Assembly (NCBI GenBank): GCA_030950375.1
Contig: JAUZRN010000019.1
Coordinates: 94,700 to 158,699, forward strand
Length of the DNA stretch: 64,000 nucleotides
Direction: 5' to 3'
Origin: Rhodothermus sp.
GTDB taxonomy: Bacteria > Bacteroidota > Rhodothermia > Rhodothermales > Rhodothermaceae
This document shows positions 44,642 through 52,242 of the stretch, one piece after another (position 1 is the stretch's first letter; each line of letters starts with the position of its first letter). Under the pieces are notes generated by a model. The model worked only from the letters and a program-made list of their open reading frames with translations, was not told the DNA's origin and did not search any database. The position numbers were made by a program, and so were the translations under genes.

Positions 44642-46318
44642 ATGCAGAATCGAGACGTAGCCCGCCTGTTGCGCGAAACAGCCCGTTTGCTGGAGCTCCG
44701 TGGCGATAACCCTTTCCGTGTGCGTGCCTATGAACAGGCTGCCGCGGCAATCGAACAGCTGGATGAGCCCATTGTCGAGCGGATACGCCAGGGCACATTG
44801 ACCGAGTTACCCGGTGTCGGACGTGGGCTGGCCACCCAGATTCAGGAGCTGGTTGCACGGGGTACTTCGGAGCTACTGGAGCGTCTCCACCAGGAGCTTC
44901 CTCCGGGGCTTCTGGAATTGCTCACGTTAAAAGGGCTTGGACCGCAGCGGGTACGTCAGCTCTGGCAGAAGCTGCACATCACTTCGCTGGATGATCTGGA
45001 GACAGCATTACAGGACGGTCGCCTTCATCAGCTCAAAGGTTTTGGTCCTCGTCTACGTGAGCGACTACGGGAGGAACTGACCCGCCGCCGGCGCTACCGC
45101 ACGCTTCGGCTGCTGGCGCAGGCGTTTCCTGTGGCCGAAGCGCTCTGCGAACAAATACGACAGCAGCCAGGCGTTCAACGTGTTGCGCTGGCCGGAGCTG
45201 TTCGGCGTATGCTGGAAGTGGTAGATCGCATCGAACTGGTAGTCGTTGCACCACCGGAAGCCCTGCAGCGGGTACTTTCGCTCCCGCAACAGCGATCCGG
45301 GCCACACGGTGAGCTATTGTTGGAAGGCACGTTGCCGGATGGCTTTCCTCTCCGCCTGGTCGTGGCCTCCCCGGAATCCTTTGGTACCATCCTCTGGTGG
45401 TACACCGGATCGGAAGCGCACTGTCAGGCCTTCCTGCAGGCGTATGGTCCTCCAGCGTCCTGTTCGGAGGAAGCGGTGCTGTACAAACGCGTGGGCCTGC
45501 CCCTGATTCCTCCCGAGCTACGTGAAGGGTATGGTGAGTTGGAAGCTGCTGCGCGTCATGCGCTCCCTCCGCTGATCACCCAACAAGATCTCCAGGGTAT
45601 TCTGCACAACCATTCCACCTATAGTGACGGTCACCATACCCTCCGCGAAATGGCTGAAGCCGCACGCAGCCGGGGCTATCGCTATTTTGGCATTGGCGAT
45701 CACAGCCGGTCGCTTACCATTGCCCACGGTCTCTCCGTTGCGGAAGTACACCGTCAGCAAGAAGAAATCCGTGCGTTAAATGAGAAGCTGGCCGCCTATA
45801 ACTTTCGCATCCTAAGTGGCACTGAATGCGACATTCTCCCCGACGGATCGCTGGATTACCCCGACGACGTACTGGCGCGCTTCGACTATGTGGTGGCCAG
45901 CGTACACACCCAGCTGGAAATGGATGAAAAAACAGCCACGGAACGCATACTACAGGCGCTTCGCCATCCGTACGTCACGATTCTGGGCCACCCGACAGGC
46001 CGTTTGCTGCTTCGACGTGAAGGCTATCCACTGGACTGGGCCCGTATCATTGATGCCTGTGTCACCTACCGCGTAGCTATTGAGCTCAATGCCAATCCCC
46101 AGCGTCTTGATATCGACTGGCGACGCATCCGTGCGGCAACCACCGCGGGCATCCCCATCGTGATCAACCCGGATGCTCACGCCATTGAGGAACTGGACTA
46201 CGTGCGCTGGGGGGTGGCCGTCGCCCGCAAAGGATGGCTCTCCCCCGACGCTTGCCTGAACACCCGGGAGCTGGACGACCTGGAGGCCTGGTTCCAACAA
46301 CGTCGTACCTCCGGCTAA
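44642..46318 (+). CDS. polX: PolX-family protein: degenerate polymerase domain with intact PHP phosphoesterase
   Basis: 558 residues from ATG 44642. Helix-hairpin-helix motifs are ELPGVGRGLATQI, LKGLGPQRVRQL and LKGFGPRLRERL. In the palm, the usual GS-x-x-R-R...G-D-x-D site reads AGAVRRMLEVVDRIE, so the two catalytic Asp positions are Arg and Glu (near 196-198). The third Asp (V-D-L-R) is replaced by Pro in FPLRLVV (near 237). Polymerase activity is therefore very unlikely. The C-terminal PHP domain keeps its metal ligands: LHNHSTYSDG, GDHSRS, SGTECDI, SVHTQ, LGHPTGRL and NPDAH. In bacterial PolX this domain is a manganese-dependent 3'-5' exonuclease and AP endonuclease used in base-excision repair. 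A penicillin-acylase-like gene follows after one base. Confidence 0.9.
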   Translation: MQNRDVARLLRETARLLELRGDNPFRVRAYEQAAAAIEQLDEPIVERIRQGTLTELPGVGRGLATQIQELVARGTSELLERLHQELPPGLLELLTLKGLGPQRVRQLWQKLHITSLDDLETALQDGRLHQLKGFGPRLRERLREELTRRRRYRTLRLLAQAFPVAEALCEQIRQQPGVQRVALAGAVRRMLEVVDRIELVVVAPPEALQRVLSLPQQRSGPHGELLLEGTLPDGFPLRLVVASPESFGTILWWYTGSEAHCQAFLQAYGPPASCSEEAVLYKRVGLPLIPPELREGYGELEAAARHALPPLITQQDLQGILHNHSTYSDGHHTLREMAEAARSRGYRYFGIGDHSRSLTIAHGLSVAEVHRQQEEIRALNEKLAAYNFRILSGTECDILPDGSLDYPDDVLARFDYVVASVHTQLEMDEKTATERILQALRHPYVTILGHPTGRLLLRREGYPLDWARIIDACVTYRVAIELNANPQRLDIDWRRIRAATTAGIPIVINPDAHAIEELDYVRWGVAVARKGWLSPDACLNTRELDDLEAWFQQRRTSG

Positions 46319-46319
46319 A

Positions 46320-48200
46320 ATGAGGCGCCTCCTGTTTCTACTCATCCTTGTGCTACTGGGCCTGCTGATGATATTCAGTGGGTATCGCTATCTCGTCCAG
46401 GCTGTCCGGCACCCTCCTTCGGAGCGCATCATTGCCGGCCTTCAAGCACCCGTTACGCTTCAGATACTTCCCGGTCATCTGGTCAGCATCCAGGCGGCTC
46501 ACCTGGATGATGCACTGACGGCCCTGGGCTATGCACATGGTCTCTGGCACAGCTGGCCACTGCTCCTCTGGCGTCAGGCAGCACTGGGCCGCCAGAGCGA
46601 ATGGTTTGGTCCTTTCACTGTACTACTTGATAGCCTGGTGCATGCTCTGCTACTACCCGAACAATCCCGAACAGCTTATGAACAGCTACCGCCACACGCT
46701 CGTCACCACCTGCTCGCCTACACACAGGGACTTCAAGCCGCCCTTCAAGAACGATCGACCACTCTCCGGGATGAACAGGTTCTGCTTAACATTCCCATTG
46801 AATCCTGGCAACCATGGCACAGCCTGGCCATCGAGCGGTTGCTGGCCCTGCTGATGCTGCCGCGTTCTATGGATGACGTCCTCCCCGGACTATCAGCACT
46901 TCGCTCCTGGCTGCATCTCTACGGCTTCCATCACAGTATGGCCTGGGTACGGTCAACCCCTGATGGGGCCCTCCGATGCTACATGCGTTACGTCTACGGC
47001 GATCTGGCCCTCCCCTTTTTCCAGGAAGTGCTGATCATATTGCCAGACGACACCCTCCGCCTTGTAACCATTCCAGGCACGCTGCTCTTTCTCGCCGGCC
47101 AGACCAGTCAACATACCTGGTATCTGTTACCAACCTCTCAGCCAGCCACCTTGGAAAGGCGTCCCCGAACGGCCCTTTCATTACAGCTCGTTTATACGCG
47201 TTTTCGCCTACCCGATGGCAGCGAACGCCTACTGCAACGTGCGCGGGATGGCGAGGCCCTGGTTCTTGCAGAACCCGGGCCGAACACCGTGCTACTGCTT
47301 CGATGGGCCGGATTGACCCCCGTCAGCGACCTGCCGGCCTGGCTCGCACTGCTATCGAATCATGTCCCCACGCTTCGGCTGTTTAAAGGCGAAGGGATCC
47401 GGCTTACAGCCGATGGTCGCTGGCACCTCCTCGGACAGCCTCCGATTGTTGAACCCCTGCACAATGGTATTCTGATTGGCCAGACCTCCTGGCATCAATG
47501 GATCGCCCACCGCCTCCGTGATCTTCCCCCGACATCTGCACTTCCGGACGATGCATACAGCAGCTGGGCCCATCAGCAGCTGGCAACGCTACTTCCCCTG
47601 TTGGATCCCCAGACTTTTACGGATACGCTGTCTTATGAAGCCTATACGCTGCTCCGCAACTGGGATGCTACGTACAATGCGGCCAGCCTGGGTGCTACCA
47701 TCTTCGATTACTGGATCAGCCGCTACCTGGAATCCGGTGGCCTACTGCCCTTACCCACCTCGCCGGATCCGCTACGGGCACCCTATGTCCAGACCCTGCG
47801 AGCCGCCTTCCATGCAGCCGTTGATACACTGGCGCGTCGTCTGGGCCCAGACCTCAACCTGTGGCGCTGGGAGCGTGCCCACCCTCGGCGACTGGCTTTT
47901 CCGGTGTGGTCGCACCTTACTCGTCTTCCTGCCGCTGCTCGTTATGCCCCCCTGTTGTTGCCCGGCACCGGCCATCCGTCCACCCTTTCATGGGGAGGAT
48001 CCCCGTTGCTCCGCGAACGACCGGCTCCAGCGCTCTGGGAGGGTTGGACGACCCTTTCCGATACAGCGGTTTTCTCTGTGCGTCGCTTATGGCTTGAGAT
48101 CGATCGGTTTATGGCACGCTATCGCCTCCCTACGCAGCCATCGACACTCCCCCTGCACCCAACCCCGCCGCTCCGCAGCATACGCCTGATTCCGCGTTGA
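46320..48200 (+). CDS. Divergent penicillin acylase (S45, Ntn-hydrolase)-like membrane protein
   Basis: 626 residues; about 780 is usual for the family. An N-terminal helix (RLLFLLILVLLGLLMIF) anchors or exports it. The alpha-chain pattern is visible: LDDALTALGYAHGLWHSWPLLLWRQAALGRQSEWFG (in pieces). The expected autocatalytic Ser is probably S206 in HHSMAWV, where the family has G-S-N-x-W, so the Asn is lost. Later family-like stretches are YGDLALPFFQEVLI, IPGTLLFLAG, LLRNWDATYNAASLGATIF and WRWERAHPRRLAFPVW. Whether it self-cleaves and acts on acyl amides (for example acyl-homoserine lactones) is uncertain. It starts one base after the polX stop, so the two are co-translated. Confidence 0.7.
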   Translation: MRRLLFLLILVLLGLLMIFSGYRYLVQAVRHPPSERIIAGLQAPVTLQILPGHLVSIQAAHLDDALTALGYAHGLWHSWPLLLWRQAALGRQSEWFGPFTVLLDSLVHALLLPEQSRTAYEQLPPHARHHLLAYTQGLQAALQERSTTLRDEQVLLNIPIESWQPWHSLAIERLLALLMLPRSMDDVLPGLSALRSWLHLYGFHHSMAWVRSTPDGALRCYMRYVYGDLALPFFQEVLIILPDDTLRLVTIPGTLLFLAGQTSQHTWYLLPTSQPATLERRPRTALSLQLVYTRFRLPDGSERLLQRARDGEALVLAEPGPNTVLLLRWAGLTPVSDLPAWLALLSNHVPTLRLFKGEGIRLTADGRWHLLGQPPIVEPLHNGILIGQTSWHQWIAHRLRDLPPTSALPDDAYSSWAHQQLATLLPLLDPQTFTDTLSYEAYTLLRNWDATYNAASLGATIFDYWISRYLESGGLLPLPTSPDPLRAPYVQTLRAAFHAAVDTLARRLGPDLNLWRWERAHPRRLAFPVWSHLTRLPAAARYAPLLLPGTGHPSTLSWGGSPLLRERPAPALWEGWTTLSDTAVFSVRRLWLEIDRFMARYRLPTQPSTLPLHPTPPLRSIRLIPR

Positions 48201-48206
48201 GCACGC

Positions 48207-49274
48207 TCAAACGCCGATCGCTTCCAGCGCCAGTCCGATCGTCTGCAACTGGAGCCGAATGGCGACCGACAGGGGCAATGCCCGAAGTCCGAACAGACGC
48301 CGCAGTTCGTCCAGCGGTTGCCCCTTTGCCGCACGCAGGCGAAGCGCTGGCAGCTGCTCCCGTAATTCCAGATAGGCAACAGGCACACCCGGCGGTGAAG
48401 GCCGATGCCGCACCACAAACAACGGGAGCTCAGTCACCAGGCAAAGCGGATCCCCCCCCAGACTACGCACAAACTCCATTGAGCTCATCCGAAAGTGCGC
48501 AGCCGTCTGCGCATCGCCCTGTGCCAGAAAGAACGTGCGCATGGCTTCACCTTCGGGCGTGGTCATAAAGCCAGGCCCCAGGTAGAAAAACCCTTTTTCT
48601 CCCTTACGATTATGGTCGTGCAGTTCGAGGCCGGCTGCACGGACCACTTCGGTAAAGGCCTGTTGGAGCGTCTCGGTACGAAAGGACCAGTGGCGCTCAA
48701 CAAGCAGCAAGGCGCCTTCGGCAAAACCCATGCTATGCAGGTTAAGGTACAGGTCGAAAGGAGCATATGCCTCCAGAAAGCTGGCAATGGCCCGGTTTTC
48801 GGCTCGAAGATCGGGATAGCCAAACTCCAGGTCCCGTCCCGGAAGCTCTCGCACGACCCCGGTCAGGTAAGCCTCCAGCGATGGCCACCGTCCGGTCCAG
48901 CTTCGGTTGCGGACCTCGCCATCTGGGTTGACATGGGGCAGTATGACAAAACGGACGCGCTCCAGTAACGACTGTAAGAGGTCGGACCGTCGCACGCCTT
49001 CCGTGATCAACCAGCGCAACGTTTCGGGTCCCACCGGCTCATCGGCATGCGCCCCGGCCAACAACAACACCGATCGCCGGCCCTGTCCCATCACCACGGC
49101 GTCCAGCGGTCGTCCTTCTTCACTCTGGCCAATCTGGTGGAAGGTAGCCAGACCGTCACTGGACTGGCAGGCCTGCTCCATCTCTGCACGCACCATCTCC
49201 TGTGTCCGAAATACGGGTGCCGCTTCTTCTGGAAGCAGTGCGGCCAGCCGATCTGCCCACCGCATAGTTTTCAT
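48207..49274 (-). CDS. M14-family zinc carboxypeptidase-like protein
   Basis: 355 residues without a signal peptide. The zinc site is formed by H and E of LLLAGAHADEPVG (HxxE) and the later His of YLNLHSMG. Family-like segments include VRFVILPHVNPDGEVRN, and a C-terminal Glu in VTELPLFVV may be the catalytic base. Relatives are murein-peptide amidases, succinylglutamate desuccinylases or cytosolic carboxypeptidases; the cytoplasmic prediction leans toward peptide or murein recycling. It is convergent with the penicillin-acylase-like gene (6 bases) and starts 3 bases after cvpA, so it belongs to the yqeY-cvpA unit. Confidence 0.85.
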   Translation of the reverse strand: MKTMRWADRLAALLPEEAAPVFRTQEMVRAEMEQACQSSDGLATFHQIGQSEEGRPLDAVVMGQGRRSVLLLAGAHADEPVGPETLRWLITEGVRRSDLLQSLLERVRFVILPHVNPDGEVRNRSWTGRWPSLEAYLTGVVRELPGRDLEFGYPDLRAENRAIASFLEAYAPFDLYLNLHSMGFAEGALLLVERHWSFRTETLQQAFTEVVRAAGLELHDHNRKGEKGFFYLGPGFMTTPEGEAMRTFFLAQGDAQTAAHFRMSSMEFVRSLGGDPLCLVTELPLFVVRHRPSPPGVPVAYLELREQLPALRLRAAKGQPLDELRRLFGLRALPLSVAIRLQLQTIGLALEAIGV

Positions 49275-49277
49275 CGA

Positions 49278-49823
49278 CTATCGTGCCTTGTCCAGCTTTT
49301 CATCCAGCCCGGAGAAACGTTCCACCAGCTTACGCGCTTCGGGTGCTCGGGCCACGACAAAATCCCAGGTGGCTGGCACCACTGCAGCTATCGGCTCATA
49401 CAGCGGAGAGGCGCGCCGGGTGGCCGGCTCGGGCAGGTCGAACACACGCAGCACCAGAAATAGCAGGCTCAGAAGCAGTACCGCCTTGAATCCCCCCACC
49501 AGCGCCCCCAGCAATCGATTGAGCAGCGATAACTTGATAGCTCCCAGCAAGGCCTCAGTGGCTCGAATAGCCAGCCATACGCCTACCTGCACGGCCAGAA
49601 ACACCAGCATAAACCCAAGAAGCGGCCCCACCCGGGGCGACAGGCTCAAACTGGTGACCACCAGTTTTCCAACCGGCTCCATAGAAGAAATGCCTACCAC
49701 AATGGCTAACCCAAACCCCACGATGCTGGCCACCTGGCGCACACCGCCGGTTGCAAACCCGCGCGCCATGCCCAGCCCGATCAACGCCAGCATGAACCAG
49801 TCGAGTGGCGTTAGTGCGGTCAT
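49278..49823 (-). CDS. CvpA family membrane protein
   Basis: 181 residues. Four membrane helices with the CvpA opening LTPLDWFMLALIGLGMARGFATGGVRQVASIVGF (in pieces) and the later LLGALVGGFKAVLLLSLLFLVL. CvpA was named for colicin V production and is linked to envelope or acid-stress resistance; its molecular role is unsettled. The C-terminal 50 residues are soluble and charged. The start overlaps the yqeY stop (ATGA), and the M14 gene follows after 3 bases. Confidence 0.88.
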   Translation of the reverse strand: MTALTPLDWFMLALIGLGMARGFATGGVRQVASIVGFGLAIVVGISSMEPVGKLVVTSLSLSPRVGPLLGFMLVFLAVQVGVWLAIRATEALLGAIKLSLLNRLLGALVGGFKAVLLLSLLFLVLRVFDLPEPATRRASPLYEPIAAVVPATWDFVVARAPEARKLVERFSGLDEKLDKAR

Positions 49824-50293
49824 GAAGCTGATTCGCGCTGAGTTAGTAGCTCCCGAGCCAGCTCACTGACGCGACGTCCGTCGGCCTGTCCACGCATACG
49901 TGCCATCGCCTCCTTCATTACACGTCCCATGTCACGTACCGAACGGGCTCCCACCGATACGATAATTTCTTCCAGAACGTTGCGGATCTCTTCATCACTG
50001 AGCTGGCGTGGCAGGTATGCTTCGATGACCTTTAACTCTTCGGTTTCCTTCTGCACCAGATCGTCCCGCCCCGCCGCACGGAACTGTTCGATGGCTTCGC
50101 GGCGACGTTTGGCTTCTTTCTGCAATACTTCCAGCTCCTGTTCGGGGGTCAGCGTAGCCTTTCCCCCTTTGCGTTCAGCGATTTCCCGTTCCATCAGAGC
50201 AGCCCGCAGGGCCCGAATCGTGCGCAACCGCACCGCATCGCGCGCCCGCATGGCCGCCTTCAGGTCTTCGGTCAAGCGTTCTTTCAACGACAT
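49820..50293 (-). CDS. GatB/YqeY domain protein
   Basis: 157 residues covering the whole family: SLKERLTEDLKAAMRARDAVRLRTIRALRAAL, LTPEQELEVLQKEAKRRREAIEQF, LKVIEAYLPRQLSDEEI, and RDMGRVMKEAMARMRGQADGRRVS (all in pieces). It resembles the tRNA-binding tail domain of GatB, the tRNA amidotransferase subunit, and is a free-standing version of unknown precise role. It overlaps cvpA by four bases. Confidence 0.92.
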   Translation of the reverse strand: MSLKERLTEDLKAAMRARDAVRLRTIRALRAALMEREIAERKGGKATLTPEQELEVLQKEAKRRREAIEQFRAAGRDDLVQKETEELKVIEAYLPRQLSDEEIRNVLEEIIVSVGARSVRDMGRVMKEAMARMRGQADGRRVSELARELLTQRESAS

Positions 50294-50363
50294 AGCCTGC
50301 TTCTATGGATGTCGAAAGGATCTACGTAAAAAATACGCATTCTTTTTGTTTGCGGTAGCCTGT

Positions 50364-51128
50364 TCAATAAAAGATCAGCCGCAAAGCTGCCACCCCCAGT
50401 CCCAGCTGCGCAATGCCCAGCGCAATGCCGGCTCGAAGATCGAGTGCCCGGATACGCGGACGTAGAGCTGGATCGCCGGTCTCCTCATAGCGGGCATAGA
50501 GTCGGTCTGCCTGAAATTTGTAATGAATAGAGACGGCGGTTGCCACCACGGCCACACCAAGCGCAGCATATGTCATCCAGTGTCGGCGACGTACGGTGGG
50601 CGTCCAGGGTTGCACCTCGTAAACAGGCCGCTTCAGGGGTTGCAGGTAGACCCGATGTCGGTTCCATATCTGCTGTCCGGGCCAGAGGGCAACCGGGGCA
50701 TAGCCGGACCGAACCAAATAGAGCGTATCTCGTAGCGGAGCTTCGAAAGCCCTCCAGAAGGGCGTTTCGCCCAGTAGTTGTTGACGTTCAGACGGCCCTA
50801 TGAAAATACGAGCGCCCGAAGGCACCGACTCGATCCGGTAGTGGTATCGGAAAGTCACCCTGATTTGAAGCGTGTCGGCCGTGGTGTCTGGCAACATGAC
50901 CGTACGGGCTGGAATGGTCCAGGTGTCGCCTTCGGGTGGCACCACACGCAACATGCGTTTGCCTGCAGGCAGCCGAAAGATGTGGTAGCGCGCCGGTCCC
51001 AGCAACACTGAATCGGCATAGACCAGCACTTCCGGCCAGTTTGTGCTGAGCACAACGACCGGTTGCGTCTGGCCTGAGAGTGCCAGCCAACACGTAAGGC
51101 TCAGGCTAAGGAGGTGTAGCCACTTCAT
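50364..51128 (-). CDS. PEGA-like membrane protein
   Basis: 254 residues. A signal peptide (LHLLSLSLTCWLALSG) precedes two short beta-rich units: one with VVVLSTNWPEVLVYADSVLLGPARYHIFRLPAG (in pieces), and one with YRIESVPSGARIFIGPSERQQLLGETPF, the S-x-P-x-G-A-x-I-x-I-x-G pattern of PEGA domains, thought to bind surface or periplasmic partners. Two membrane helices follow (MTYAALGVAVVATAVSI and AGIALGIAQLGLGVAAL). The start lies 23 bases inside the preceding BamB-like gene, so they are co-translated. Specific function unknown. Confidence 0.78.
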   Translation of the reverse strand: MKWLHLLSLSLTCWLALSGQTQPVVVLSTNWPEVLVYADSVLLGPARYHIFRLPAGKRMLRVVPPEGDTWTIPARTVMLPDTTADTLQIRVTFRYHYRIESVPSGARIFIGPSERQQLLGETPFWRAFEAPLRDTLYLVRSGYAPVALWPGQQIWNRHRVYLQPLKRPVYEVQPWTPTVRRRHWMTYAALGVAVVATAVSIHYKFQADRLYARYEETGDPALRPRIRALDLRAGIALGIAQLGLGVAALRLIFY

Positions 51129-52242
51129 GGTTGGTTTGCAACAGATAAACCTGTCGGGGACGCGTCAAAACGACCAATCCGAAAGCCGATCTCTTTAGAT
51201 CAAGCACCCCTCCTTTCAGCCTGGTTTCCCAGCGCAGGACGCCGGTAGTCAGCTCCAGCGCTACCAGACGCCCGTGCAGGTCCCCTACGTAGAGCACCCT
51301 GGCCGTTGTATCGGCGGTCGGCGCTGCCTTTATCGCTACCCCTCCGGAAAACGACCAGCGTGGCGTTCCGGAGCCAAGTGACCGAGCGCGCACAGCGCCG
51401 TCACTTCCGGCCACATATACGGTCTGTCTGACGACCACGGGCGTTGTGAGCTGGATGGAGGTGTCGGGCAGCGCCAAGGTCCAGTCCACCGTGCCCGAGG
51501 TAGCCTGCAGCGCTACCAGTCGGCCCCGTGTGGTAGGCAGAAGCACCCGATCGTCAACCGGAAGCGGATCGGCATACACAGGCCAGTATTGTTGCTGCCA
51601 GCGCAACCGGCCTGTTTCGGTCTCCAGCGCTACAACCCGTCCCCGTTTGTCGGCTATCACCAGCAGATTGCCTACCCGGACCGGCCGTACGCGCACGCCT
51701 TCCAGCCCGGTTACCTCGGGCTCCTGCACCCAGCGCGCTCGTCCGTTTCGCACATTCAACGCATACACCCGTCCCCACCGCTCGGCCACATACACGACGT
51801 CGCCCTCCAGCGTCAGGCTGGCCTCCACGCCATTACCTACGTGACGCCAGACGATCCGGCGGCGATACAGGTCGTAGGCCACTACTGAAGCTCCATCAAG
51901 AGCGACTGGTACGACAAGTACTGCCCCATACAGCACCGGCGCTCCCAGTAGGTCTCGCCCGGCGTCAAGCACTCCACGTCGACGGCCTGTGGGAAGTTCA
52001 AACGCATACACATCGCCCTTTCGATTGGTGACCAGCAGGAGGCGGCCGGCCACAAACGCCCGGGCCGGTGCAGCCTCAACACCACGCTGCCAGCGTATCC
52101 CCAACGGAGGCGCAATCGTCCATCGTGCTGCTGCCGGTAGCGCCAGCATCCCTTCGGATACCTGCAACGAGCGACAACCGCCTTCTGCAAGCAATACGGC
52201 CAGTCCGATCGGCCACCACAACCAGTGTTTCAAAAATCCCAT
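51106..52242 (-). CDS. PQQ-type beta-propeller protein, BamB-like
   Basis: 378 residues from ATG 52242, which overlaps the end of the upstream gene by 13 bases; an in-frame start at 52422 lies wholly inside that gene and is rejected. The N-terminus has a hydrophobic signal with a Cys (LLAEGGC), an imperfect lipobox. Seven or so propeller blades are marked by repeats of the type V-Y-A-L-x-x-x-x-G-x-x-R-W (VYALNVRNGRARWVQ, VVALETETGRLRWQQ, LVALQATSGTVDWTL, LVALELTTGVLRWET). BamB is a scaffold lipoprotein of the outer-membrane assembly machine. Since the adjacent gene encodes a predicted beta-barrel fusion, an assembly role is reasonable but unproven. Confidence 0.85.
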   Translation of the reverse strand: MGFLKHWLWWPIGLAVLLAEGGCRSLQVSEGMLALPAAARWTIAPPLGIRWQRGVEAAPARAFVAGRLLLVTNRKGDVYAFELPTGRRRGVLDAGRDLLGAPVLYGAVLVVPVALDGASVVAYDLYRRRIVWRHVGNGVEASLTLEGDVVYVAERWGRVYALNVRNGRARWVQEPEVTGLEGVRVRPVRVGNLLVIADKRGRVVALETETGRLRWQQQYWPVYADPLPVDDRVLLPTTRGRLVALQATSGTVDWTLALPDTSIQLTTPVVVRQTVYVAGSDGAVRARSLGSGTPRWSFSGGVAIKAAPTADTTARVLYVGDLHGRLVALELTTGVLRWETRLKGGVLDLKRSAFGLVVLTRPRQVYLLQTNHEVATPP

